Shown here: piece by piece, positions 8,740 through 15,026 of the stretch
How positions within the stretch are numbered: position 1 is the stretch's first letter
Layout: each line of letters begins with the position of its first letter
Assembly (NCBI GenBank): GCA_029262535.1
Contig: JAJCZF010000059.1
Location: 1-34,565 of the forward strand
DNA: 34,565 bases
Direction of reading: 5' to 3'
Source of the DNA: Deltaproteobacteria bacterium
GTDB taxonomy: Bacteria; Desulfobacterota; GWC2-55-46; JAJCZF01
The notes under the pieces: generated by a model
Database searches by the model: none
The model's input: the letters and a program-made list of their open reading frames with translations, nothing else
Told to the model about the DNA's origin: nothing
Translations under genes and position numbers: made by a program

Positions 8740-10470
8740 CTATCTTCTATTCTCTCTATCTTTTGCCATCTTGTAATAAGAGGCCGCCGTTGCCGCGTCT
8801 CCGAGCGCGCTATAGGCGTGACCGAGATTCAGGTACGGGTCCATGGTGGAGGGCGATAGTTCGGCCGCTTTCTTTAAAAAACCTATCGCCTCGGTGGGGC
8901 GGCCCGCGTTTAAGAGGATGCCGCCTAGATTATTATACGAGTCCGCGTGTCCCGGGTCCAGCCTGATTATCTTTTCAAAGTCTTCTATGGCTTCACTTCG
9001 CCTGCCAAGACCCTCGTAGAGAACGCCGCGGTTAGAGAGCGCCGTGATATTGAGCGGCTCGATCTTGATCGCCGCCTCATAGTCCGCAAGCGCCAGAGCG
9101 TCTTGTCCGGTCCGCAGGTATGTCTGCGCCCTGTTATTATATGGCACGGCTGACTCGCTTGGGTATATAGATATCTCATGCGACCAGAGCGTGACCGGGT
9201 CCTTCCAGAGGCCTGTTTGCGATATCGATTTTTGAGAATATAGAGCGGCAAGCAGAGCGACGACAATAATGCTAATTAAAAAGAGCGGACGCGAGCTTCT
9301 CTTTTTCATAAGTGAATAGGGGACTAAAGCGACAGCCGTAAAGGCGGCCATCGACGGTATGTAGAGATAACGGTCTGCGGCAAACTGTACGCCGACCTGA
9401 ACGAAACCGAGCACCGGCGCGAGCGTCACCAGAAAAAATAACCATAGAGCGAGCAGGGCAGGTTGCCTTCTTATCTTAAATATAACGAAGGCCGTAATCA
9501 CTAAAATCAGTAGCAGCGAGCCGGTGTAGGGCAGAGTAAAAAAATCGACCTTATCCGGGTATGGGTATATCGGCGCGAGTTCGAGCGGGAGGATAAGCTT
9601 ATAGATATAAAATCCAATTGCGCCAATCGCCACGGCGACTTTCTGGCCGATAGAGATGGCCTCTCCAGATGTCACGGCCCCCGCCGCCCTTTGCGCCAGA
9701 AGGGTAATCACAGCCGCGCTTATCGCAAGTAGAAAGAAGGGCAGCTTTTCAAGAATAAGCCTGCCTGTACTAGTAGTCCGAAGCCGCCTTAACGGATAGA
9801 TATCGATGATGATAAGAACGACAGGTAGAGAGACGGCCATAGCTTTACTCATAAGCGCGAGGATGAATAAGAAGAGCGTGACTATATATAGCCCTCTGCC
9901 GCCACTCTCGCGCGAAACGTACTTTATATAGGTGATAAGCGTAAGCAGGTAAAAGAGCGCGCAGAGCAGGTCCTTTTGCTCTGAGACCCAGGCGATACTC
10001 TCGACATGGACCGGGTGCAGGGCGAATAGCAGCCCGGCGACAAGGGCCGCTACGGAAGCCCGCCTTGGATCTCCCGGTACCCTCTCGGATATAGATGCCG
10101 AAGCGATCAGCCTGTAGACGAGCAGACAGACGAGCGCCGAGTTGATCGAATGAAGCGCAACGCTCACGAAGTGGTGCCCAGCGGGGTTGAGGCCGAATAG
10201 CGCGTATTCGATCCCGTGCGAGAGGTTGGTGACGGGATGCCAGTTGCCCGTGATACCGGAGGCGCTAAAGGCCCACTTTATAAAGGTTCCAGGGTCAGAG
10301 ACTAACAAGCGGATATAAGGATTCTCCGTAAGGTAGACCGTATCATCCCACAAGAGAAAGCCGTTCTTTACCGTAGGGATAAATACGACGAAGGCCAGCA
10401 GGCCCGATAAAAGCGCAAAAGAGCGAAGCCGCTTCGTCGCAAAAGAATTATTTGAGTTCGTGCCGTGCAT
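8740..10470 (-). CDS. TMTC-like GT-C membrane glycosyltransferase with C-terminal TPRs (paralogue 3, first in operon)
   Basis: A 576-residue membrane protein and first gene of the − strand operon. It has an N-terminal helix (about 18-34), WDDTVYLTENPYI with the acidic pair at 42-43, GNWHPVTNLSHGIEYALFGL, HPVHVESIAWVSEQKDLL, KAMAVSLPVVLIIIDIYPL and FAADRYLYIPSM. TPRs occupy about 440-570 (roughly four units, the fewest of the three). The WVSEQKDLL form is the commoner one in bacterial members as I know them, so this copy may be closest to the ancestor. The ribosome site is weak (TATAGG just before ATG 10470). A promoter is seen about 70 bases upstream. Substrate unknown. Confidence 0.8.
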   Translation of the reverse strand: MHGTNSNNSFATKRLRSFALLSGLLAFVVFIPTVKNGFLLWDDTVYLTENPYIRLLVSDPGTFIKWAFSASGITGNWHPVTNLSHGIEYALFGLNPAGHHFVSVALHSINSALVCLLVYRLIASASISERVPGDPRRASVAALVAGLLFALHPVHVESIAWVSEQKDLLCALFYLLTLITYIKYVSRESGGRGLYIVTLFLFILALMSKAMAVSLPVVLIIIDIYPLRRLRTTSTGRLILEKLPFFLLAISAAVITLLAQRAAGAVTSGEAISIGQKVAVAIGAIGFYIYKLILPLELAPIYPYPDKVDFFTLPYTGSLLLILVITAFVIFKIRRQPALLALWLFFLVTLAPVLGFVQVGVQFAADRYLYIPSMAAFTAVALVPYSLMKKRSSRPLFLISIIVVALLAALYSQKSISQTGLWKDPVTLWSHEISIYPSESAVPYNNRAQTYLRTGQDALALADYEAAIKIEPLNITALSNRGVLYEGLGRRSEAIEDFEKIIRLDPGHADSYNNLGGILLNAGRPTEAIGFLKKAAELSPSTMDPYLNLGHAYSALGDAATAASYYKMAKDRENRR

Positions 10471-10536
10471 AACCTATAAAAGAGCCGCCCTATAGTAGGT
10501 AAAAAAAACAAAAGTTTTAGATATTTAGAATTAGAT

Positions 10537-10566
10537 ATTATAGACCGTGGGCGAGGGTGAAGTCAA
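10537..10566 (-). promoter_or_regulatory. Sigma-70 promoter for the glycosyltransferase operon
   Basis: Read on the − strand, TTGACT (10566-10561) is followed after 18 bases by a perfect TATAAT (10542-10537). Predicted transcription start is about 10530, giving a leader of about 60 bases before the ATG at 10470. No competing match was seen in this gap on that strand. Confidence 0.65.
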
Positions 10567-10650
10567 TTAGCACATACGCTAGTCTCATTCTTTAAGTGGA
10601 GCAGGCACATTTTTCATTGGCCTTAGATAACTTATCCTTACGCTCGTGCT

Positions 10651-10742
10651 TGTCACCCTGAGCAAAGCGAAGGGTCTCAGGTGTGCAGGAGGGTACTAAG
10701 GCGCATGCGGCCTGATATTCTTCGCTTCGCTCAGAATGACAG
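10651..10742. repeat. Second inverted pair of TGTCAYYCTGAGC repeats
   Basis: TGTCACCCTGAGCAAAGCGA plus AGGGTCTCAG (10651-10680) faces an opposite-strand copy (10711-10742) whose arms are ATTCT/AGAAT. The first copy's arms are ACCCT/AGGGT, so the stem has changed on both sides. This gap lies upstream of both flanking transcripts, so a terminator role does not explain it. Together with the copies at 4732-4825, this makes two independent head-to-head pairs. Confidence 0.75.
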
Positions 10743-10872
10743 AATGGAGGAGAGTAAACGGTTCTTCATTTTTCATTGATTTATCCTCTTGATAGGTATA
10801 CATTTTAGATAGACGCATCACCCTTCGACACTCTTATCACTTAGCGACGATTCAATATTAGATAGAATATAG

Positions 10873-10977
10873 AAAAGTAATGGCGCGGTCGTCCTCGACT
10901 ACGCCACCGGCGACGAGATGCGTTCGATATTAAAAAAAAGCGATGGCCTTGGCAAAAAAGTAGAAAGAGGCACATGA
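10873..10977 (+). pseudogene. Gene remnant without a start (about 34 codons)
   Basis: The frame ending with TGA at 10975-10977 reads NGAVVLDYATGDEMRSIL and then KKSDGLGKKVERGT. Its codon use and amphipathic character look coding, unlike the AT-rich sequence on either side. An upstream TAG at 10870 leaves no start codon in frame. It looks like the C-terminal end of a decayed or truncated gene. I cannot name the family. The alternative is a chance open stretch. Confidence 0.3.
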
Positions 10978-11110
10978 CCGCTTCAGCTTTGTAACCTGAA
11001 CCGCAATGTTAAAATCTTCGTCGCGTATGCCGGGCCCACAGTCTGCCGAAAACTTACTGCGCGAAATAAAGCCACACCTGTGTGGGCGAAATAAGAGCAC
11101 ACCTGTGTGC
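10978..11110. repeat. GGTTCA-type hairpin (decayed) and two GCGAAAT-linked hairpins
   Basis: At 10978-11015 a worn copy of the GGTTCA hairpin family is followed by CAATGTTAAAAT. At 11061-11067 GCGAAAT precedes palindrome CCACACCTGTGTGG (11072-11085), and at 11086-11092 a second GCGAAAT precedes GCACACCTGTGTGC (11097-11110). The two palindromes differ at their outer pair (C:G against G:C), compensated on both sides. The last one ends eight bases before the −35 box of tRNA-Val. The rest of the 730-base gap 10471-11200 holds no further gene that I can support. Confidence 0.75.
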
Positions 11111-11117
11111 CTTTTCC

Positions 11118-11145
11118 TTGACATTCTATACCCTTGTGATATTAT
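11118..11145 (+). promoter_or_regulatory. Sigma-70 promoter of tRNA-Val
   Basis: A perfect TTGACA (11118-11123), 16-base spacer and TATTAT (11140-11145) lie about 50 bases before the mature tRNA. A hairpin repeat abuts it on the upstream side. Confidence 0.75.
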
Positions 11146-11200
11146 TCTAAGATTCCGCTCTTTACGAGTCTCTGTAGAGAGGGGCCTATGCTTTATTTAA

Positions 11201-11275
11201 AGGCGCGTAGCTCAGGGGTAGAGCGCTACATTGACACTGTAGAGGTCGGCGGTTCGAAACCGCCCGTGCCTACCA
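11201..11275 (+). tRNA. tRNA-Val(GAC)
   Basis: Cloverleaf by eye: acceptor AGGCGCG/CGTGCCT (one G·U), U8-A9, D stem GCTC/GAGC, anticodon stem CTACA/TGTAG with loop TTGACAC (anticodon GAC), T arm GGCGG-TTCGAAA-CCGCC, discriminator A and an encoded CCA. It has its own promoter and is directly followed by a hairpin and T-run. Confidence 0.97.
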
Positions 11276-11303
11276 CACACATGCGTGTGCCTCTTTTTCG
11301 CGG
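11276..11303 (+). terminator. tRNA-Val terminator, also a hairpin-repeat module
   Basis: CACAC-ATGC-GTGTG starts at the base after the tRNA CCA and is followed by CCTCTTTTTCGCGG. Hairpin plus T5 makes a plausible intrinsic terminator. The tail resembles that of the hairpins after pheS (TTTTATTTCGCGG) and carA (TCTTATTTCGCGG), so this copy links the dispersed modules to terminators. Confidence 0.65.
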
Positions 11304-11313
11304 TCTCTGTTTG

Positions 11314-11370
11314 CAGCCATTTGTGGGCTGGCAGTCCGCGTTCCGCACAGTGTGCGGGCCAATTTCGCGG
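11314..11370. repeat. Palindrome modules ending GCCAATTTCGCGG
   Basis: CAGCC/GGCTG arms around a 7-base loop (11314-11330) are followed by CCGCAC-AGT-GTGCGG (11343-11357) and GCCAATTTCGCGG (11358-11370). The same layout (six-base arms, AGT loop, then GCCAATTTC) recurs at 20508 and 33312 with different stem sequences. Confidence 0.75.
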
Positions 11371-11437
11371 ATAGTGTCTGTCAGAGATCGCTAGTCTATA
11401 GTATGCGGAAGCGGTTTTAATACGATCTTTTTCTGTT

Positions 11438-11527
11438 CCAAAGGGGCTACACCTTTTTGGCGCAGCTATTGGTATCATCGATTCTCTGTCGAGGGGGGAA
11501 GAGTGTCGATGATGCCTTTATTTTTTA
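11438..11527 (+). promoter_or_regulatory. infC-operon leader hairpins with terminator-like end
   Basis: Two hairpins precede infC. The first pairs CCAAAGGGG with CCTTTTTGG (11438-11460, two G·U pairs). The second pairs GGTATCATCGA (11471-11481) with TCGATGATGCC (11506-11516, one G·U) and is followed by TTTATTTTTT, a good intrinsic-terminator shape. The nearest upstream gene, tRNA-Val, already has a terminator at 11276, so this one may end read-through or act as an attenuator for infC–rpmI–rplT. L20-controlled attenuation upstream of infC is known in Firmicutes; whether it occurs here is inference. Between 11528 and 11724 I see only weak hairpins, including CCCG/CGGG just before the infC ribosome site. 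Confidence 0.5.
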
Positions 11528-11737
11528 GTACTGATAGCAAGGCCGGAACCACCGGCGAGTAAGTCGGGCTTTTCGCGTACCCCGTGACTTTCTATGCGAG
11601 AAGAATGGCAGGGTTCTCTCCGGGGAACTTTATCCTTTACTTTACAGGTGGTTTCGGGTTTAATATCTGAATGCTTTAAGTAGGACAATGCTTGATCGCC
11701 CCGAGTACCGGGTGTAATCTTTTTGGAGGTGACTTTC

Positions 11738-12259
11738 ATAGCCAAGGATACTGTAAAAACTAATCGTATGATCCGGGCCCGCGAAGTGCGCCTGATAGAC
11801 GACGAGGGCGGCCAGTTGGGCGTCATGGAGACATCGGCCGCTCTGCAGCGTGCTGAGGATTCCGGTCTCGATCTCGTTGAAGTCGCGCCTATGGCCAACC
11901 CGCCTGTTTGCCGCCTCATGGACTATGGCAAGTATAAGTACCTGATGAGCAAAAAGGCGAACGAGGCCAAAAAGAAACAGACGATCATACATGTCAAAGA
12001 GATAAAGTTAAGGAGCAGGACCGGCGAACACGATATACAGTTCAAACTCCGCAACATAAGAAAATTTATTGGACATGGCGACAAGGTCAAGGTTACGCTG
12101 GTCTTCAGGGGCCGCGAGATAACCCATCCGGAGATAGGACGTAAGAGCCTTGAACGTATGAAGGATGAGGTGCTTGACATAGCGACGGTAGAGCAGCCGC
12201 CAAAGCTTGAGGGCAGGAATATGACGATGGTTCTAGCCCCCTTGGCCCCTAAAGAATAG
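11738..12259 (+). CDS. infC: Translation initiation factor IF-3 (ATA start)
   Basis: IF-3 binds the 30S subunit, prevents premature 50S joining and checks start-codon pairing. The 173-residue protein has the N-domain block TNRMIRAREVRLIDDEGGQLGVM, the central VAPMANPPVCRLMDYGKYKY helix, and a C-domain with VKEIKLR and KVKVTLVFRGREITH, all hallmarks of the family. No ATG, GTG or usable TTG lies at the right place. A strong GGAGGTGA (11725-11732) is followed by ATA at 11738, giving an N-terminus like other IF-3s (xAKDTVKTNRMI). A TTG at 11723 sits inside the ribosome site and is rejected. Rare AUU-type starts in infC let IF-3 repress itself. The usual upstream gene thrS is not in the window. 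Confidence 0.93.
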   Translation: MAKDTVKTNRMIRAREVRLIDDEGGQLGVMETSAALQRAEDSGLDLVEVAPMANPPVCRLMDYGKYKYLMSKKANEAKKKQTIIHVKEIKLRSRTGEHDIQFKLRNIRKFIGHGDKVKVTLVFRGREITHPEIGRKSLERMKDEVLDIATVEQPPKLEGRNMTMVLAPLAPKE

Positions 12260-12389
12260 TAAAAATTGATCTTTTTCCCTATTTCTGCGTTGGAACGAAG
12301 ATAAAAAATGCTCACGTGAAAGACCACGCTCCGCTTTTTGATCATCGATCCGCCTTGAACTAGGAAAAAATCTCTAATTTTTATGTACA
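12260..12389. repeat. 125-nt hairpin element, copy A
   Basis: It begins at the base after the infC stop. The terminal arms TAAAAATT and AATTTTTA enclose CTTTTTCC/GGAAAAA, then GGAACGA pairs imperfectly with TCGATCC. The apical part carries the shared GCTCACGTGAAAGACCACG followed by GCTTTTT. Compared with copies B and C, the arms differ but still pair, while the apical segment is nearly fixed. Copy B follows directly, with the joint ATGTACAT. I see no coding frame in it. Confidence 0.85.
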
Positions 12390-12514
12390 TTGATCTTTTT
12401 CCTGGACTTTGCGTTGGGACTAAAGAGATAAAAGCTCACGTGAAAGAGCACGCTTCGCTTTTCTATCTTCAGTCCCGCCTTGATTTAGGAAAAATATCTA
12501 ATTTTTATGCACAT
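12390..12514. repeat. 125-nt hairpin element, copy B
   Basis: Tandem with copy A. The outer arms GATCTTTTTCCT/AGGAAAAATATC pair with one mismatch, the middle arms GGGACT/AGTCCC pair perfectly, and AAAAGC/GCTTTT close the apical GCTCACGTGAAAGAGCACG. Here GCTC/GAGC can also pair inside the apex. The best-paired of the three copies. It ends about 58 bases before rpmI; the bases between are AT-rich with the rpmI ribosome site. Confidence 0.85.
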
Positions 12515-12572
12515 TTTTTTATTGATTAATAAGTCTTTTTTAAACAACTATTTTTGAGGAGAGAGTAATAAG

Positions 12573-12770
12573 ATGCCTAAGATGAAAACACACCGCGGCG
12601 CGGCCAAGAGATTCAAGGCCACCGGCACCGGTAAGCTGATGAGAAGAAAACAGGGACTTCGCCACATACTGACCAAGAAGGCCACCGACAGAAAGCACGC
12701 CCTCGGACTCGCTACAGAAGTTTCTGCATCTGACGTCCCAAGAGTCAAAAGAATGCTTCCCTACTGTTAA
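12573..12770 (+). CDS. rpmI: Ribosomal protein bL35
   Basis: A 65-residue, strongly basic protein of the large ribosomal subunit. The family signature [20 protein letters not shown] is at the N-terminus and [11 protein letters not shown] in the middle; it ends RVKRMLPYC, where most family members end in LPYA or similar. GAGGAG lies upstream of the ATG at usable spacing. It sits between infC and rplT as in most bacteria, but is separated from both by copies of the 125-nt hairpin element, so co-translation with its neighbours is not by overlap. In E. coli L20 represses this cistron through an RNA structure just upstream; here that position is occupied by copies A and B. Confidence 0.96.
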   Translation: MPKMKTHRGAAKRFKATGTGKLMRRKQGLRHILTKKATDRKHALGLATEVSASDVPRVKRMLPYC

Positions 12771-12894
12771 AATCGATCTTTTTCCGGATCTCTTCGTTGC
12801 GACTAAAAATATAAAAGCTCACGTGAAAGACCACGCTACGCTTTTCTATTCTCAGCCGCGCCTCGACCTCCGAAAAAATCTCTGATTTTAATGC
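12771..12894. repeat. 125-nt hairpin element, copy C
   Basis: It starts at the base after the rpmI stop. The terminal arms TTAAAATC and GATTTTAA differ from copy A (TAAAAATT/AATTTTTA) but remain complementary. The next arms CTTTTTCCGG and CCGAAAAAA pair, and GCGACT faces AGCCGC. The apical GCTCACGTGAAAGACCACG is identical to copy A. Copies A and C are both placed immediately downstream of a stop codon. Confidence 0.85.
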
Positions 12895-12982
12895 CGGCCT
12901 GTTGCTTGGGTCGATGGATAGATAAATACGGACCACTATTAATAAAGAACGCGGGTATAGGTTTTTAGCTAGTTGATAACCT

Positions 12983-13174
12983 TCGCCGCGAAGATAAGAC
13001 CACACCTGTGTGGTGCGAAATTGGCACCGCGCACTGTGCGGCGTGAAATAAAATCGCACATTGTGCGACCGCAAACTGCGGCGCGGACAAAAGAAGTACG
13101 GGTTATTTAAACCTGTCTCCGCGAAGTTAGCTCCGGGTAAAGCCCGGCGCGAAATAGGCCACGGGCTCTGCCCG
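12983..13174. repeat. Array of seven palindromes linked by GCGAAAT-type words, before rplT
   Basis: In order: CCACACCTGTGTGG (13000-13013), CGCACTGTGCG (13030-13040), CGCACATTGTGCG (13055-13067), CCGCAAACTGCGG (13069-13081), GGTTATTTAAACC (13101-13113), CCGGGTAAAGCCCGG (13133-13147) and CGGGCTCTGCCCG (13162-13174). Linkers repeat GCGAAAT, GTGAAAT, GCGAAGT and GCGAAAT. The stems differ from one another yet are all complementary. The last hairpin ends about six bases before the rplT ribosome site AAGGAG. The piece 12895-12982 shows nothing that I can name. Confidence 0.8.
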
Positions 13175-13194
13175 CTGGTAAGGAGTGTAAAAAG

Positions 13195-13554
13195 ATGTCA
13201 AGAGTAAATGATCAGGTAGCATCGAGAAAGAGAAGAAAGAGGATACTCAAGGACGCCAAGGGATATCGCGGCGGCAGGAGTAAGCTTATCAGGTCCGCGA
13301 TGGAGGCCGTTGATAAGGCCGGCTGTTACGCATACCGCGATAGACGTAATAAGAAGAGGGTCATCAGGGCGCTCTGGATAGCGCGTATAAACGCCGCCGC
13401 CAGGATGAACGGCATCACATACTCGCGCTTCATGGAAGGCGTTATCAAGTCCGGCGTACAGCTCGACAGGAAGACCCTCTCCGAGCTTGCGATAAACGAC
13501 CCGGCAGCCTTTACCAAGGTAGCAACTCTCGCCAAAGAGACCCTTGCCGCATGA
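13195..13554 (+). CDS. rplT: Ribosomal protein bL20
   Basis: A 119-residue basic protein needed for early 50S assembly, bound to 23S rRNA. Family landmarks: [50 protein letters not shown], then [26 protein letters not shown] precedes the ATG. Length is normal. In several bacteria L20 is the autoregulator of infC–rpmI–rplT, binding an mRNA structure that mimics its rRNA site. The stop overlaps the pheS start as ATGA (13551-13554), so rplT and pheS are coupled. Confidence 0.97.
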   Translation: MSRVNDQVASRKRRKRILKDAKGYRGGRSKLIRSAMEAVDKAGCYAYRDRRNKKRVIRALWIARINAAARMNGITYSRFMEGVIKSGVQLDRKTLSELAINDPAAFTKVATLAKETLAA

Positions 13555-14576
13555 TTGCACGCCTTCAAGCCCTTGAAGATGAGTTCAAGAGCGAACTTGA
13601 AGAAAGCTCCGCCAAGGATGCCGTCCTCTCCTTAAAGACAAAGTATCTCGGGCGCAAGGGTCTTTTCGCGGCCCTTTTGAAGGAGATACCCACTCTCGCC
13701 CCTGAAGATAGGGGTGCGGCGGGCAAGGCTATAAATATCCTCAAGCGCAAGATCGAAGAAGAGCTCGATTCGCGCATCGAGACCATATCAAAGACCGAAC
13801 GCCTTCAAGAACTCAGCTCCGAGTCGATAGACGTAACCCTTCCCGGCAGGATAGCTGTATCTTCCGGCAGGTTACATCCTACGACCATGATAATGGACGA
13901 GATCGAAGATATCTTTCTCGGTCTCGGTTTCGATATCGCCGAGGGCCCTGAGCTTGAGTCGGACTATTATAACTTCGAAGCGCTCAACATTCCCAAAGAC
14001 CATCCGGCGCGAGAGATGCAAGATACCTTTTATATAGACGAGGAACATCTTCTTCGCACCCATACATCTCCCGTACAGATACATGTGATGGAAAACAGCC
14101 CGCCCCCGCTCCGGGTAATAGCTCCGGGCGCGGTCTACAGGCGCGATTCCGACGTTACCCACACCCCGATGTTCCACCAGGTTGAGGGATTTATGGTAGA
14201 CCGCGGCGTTACCTTCGCAGACCTTAAAGGGCTGCTTACTCTATTTTTACAAAGACTCTTTGGCAAGAAGACACCGGTGCGTTTTCGCCCGTCCTTCTTT
14301 CCTTTTACCGAGCCGAGCGCAGAGGTCGATATCGGCTGCGTTATATGCAGATCCAAAGACAGCGCGTGCAGGGTCTGCAAGGGCACGGGCTGGCTTGAGA
14401 TACTGGGCTCCGGCCTGATCCACCCCCGTGTATTCGAATCGGTTAATTACGACTCGACCGAGTTCACAGGTTTCGCCTTCGGTCTCGGCATAGAGCGTAT
14501 CGCCATGTTAAAGTACGGCATAGACGACATAAGGCTCTTTTACGAAAACGACCTCGACTTCCTAACCCAATTCTAG
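13551..14576 (+). CDS. pheS: Phenylalanyl-tRNA synthetase alpha subunit
   Basis: Catalytic subunit of the (αβ)2 enzyme that charges tRNA-Phe. At 341 residues it has an N-terminal coiled-coil arm ([16 protein letters not shown] region, about 30-85) and a class II core: [12 protein letters not shown] (motif 1 region), [33 protein letters not shown] (motif 2) and [18 protein letters not shown] (motif 3). A cysteine-containing loop [19 protein letters not shown] is of the common bacterial form. It starts within the last codon of rplT. A palindromic module begins at the base after its stop, and pheT starts 450 bases later, so the normally tight pheS–pheT junction has been opened by repeats. Confidence 0.97.
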   Translation: MIARLQALEDEFKSELEESSAKDAVLSLKTKYLGRKGLFAALLKEIPTLAPEDRGAAGKAINILKRKIEEELDSRIETISKTERLQELSSESIDVTLPGRIAVSSGRLHPTTMIMDEIEDIFLGLGFDIAEGPELESDYYNFEALNIPKDHPAREMQDTFYIDEEHLLRTHTSPVQIHVMENSPPPLRVIAPGAVYRRDSDVTHTPMFHQVEGFMVDRGVTFADLKGLLTLFLQRLFGKKTPVRFRPSFFPFTEPSAEVDIGCVICRSKDSACRVCKGTGWLEILGSGLIHPRVFESVNYDSTEFTGFAFGLGIERIAMLKYGIDDIRLFYENDLDFLTQF

Positions 14577-14667
14577 CAGGCGGGCGCCTGTTTTATTTCG
14601 CGGAGGGAGTTTTTAGGAGCCGGATAGTATGTAGTGCGCGGAAGGGGAAGTTTTCAGGATGCGGATA
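14577..14667. repeat. Hairpin module abutting the pheS stop, with a partial duplicate
   Basis: CAGGCG-GG-CGCCTG occupies 14577-14590, directly after the pheS TAG, followed by TTTTATTTCGCGG and GAGGGAGTTTTTAGGAGCCG. A diverged second piece (CGCGGAAGGGGAAGTTTTCA, near 14638) repeats the tail, suggesting a local duplication of about 40 bases. Hairpin plus a broken T-run resembles a weakened terminator. Confidence 0.75.
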
Positions 14668-14723
14668 TATTCTTGTCCGTTTTTTTAGTTTGTCTCAACC
14701 TGTGAGAAATAGTCGTCCGCGTC

Positions 14724-14805
14724 TGTCATTCTGAGCAAAGCGAAGAATCTCAATCGTGCAGGTTGGATAGAGTGTAGCGAAACCCAACAGTACCTTGGAC
14801 GCAGT
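14724..14805. repeat. TGTCATTCTGAGC repeat joined to GTTGGG (REP-like) repeat
   Basis: TGTCATTCTGAGCAAAGCGA plus AGAATCTCAATC (14724-14753) is followed at once by GTGCAGGTTGGATAGAGTGT and AGCGAAACCCAAC (14756-14787), then CAGTACCTTGGACGCA. The tail after CCCAAC matches the copy at 20611 (CAGTACCTTAAACGCA), so the repeat extends beyond the palindrome. Confidence 0.75.
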
Positions 14806-14866
14806 ACAAAGATTCGTTAAAATAAAAGTCGCGGATGGGGCTATCTAACCATTGAAAGCTTGAACC

Positions 14867-15014
14867 GTGAAATAAAACCACACCTGTGTGGGCGGAAGAT
14901 CCTTAGCCGGTTCAGGTTTGCAACCTGAATCGCAACGTTAAAATGAATATCGCGGCTCTAAGACTACCTGGCTACTGAAAAGTTAAACCGCGAAATAAGA
15001 CCACACCTGTGTGG
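14867..15014. repeat. Hairpin modules in front of pheT
   Basis: GTGAAAT then CCACACCTGTGTGG (14878-14891); a GGTTCA-type hairpin with 10-bp arms GGTTCAGGTT/AACCTGAATC around TGC (14909-14931) then GCAACGTTAAAAT; GCGAAAT (14990-14996) then CCACACCTGTGTGG (15001-15014). The last palindrome ends two bases before the GGAG (15017-15020) of the pheT ribosome site, so its folding could affect pheT translation. Nothing else is recognisable in the 450-base pheS–pheT gap. Confidence 0.75.
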
Positions 15015-15026
15015 GCGGAGTGATCT

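Noticed and set aside
10471..11200. Insertion sequence or prophage remnant beside tRNA-Val
   Set aside because: No transposase, integrase or direct repeat of the tRNA 3' end is seen. Only short hairpin repeats and one small orphan fragment are present.
11188..11394. Frame covering tRNA-Val
   Set aside because: It reads through the tRNA and its terminator. The tRNA explains the sequence.
12983..13174. CRISPR array
   Set aside because: The constant parts are only about seven bases and the variable parts are palindromes of 11-15 bases. There are no cas genes. It does not fit a repeat–spacer array.
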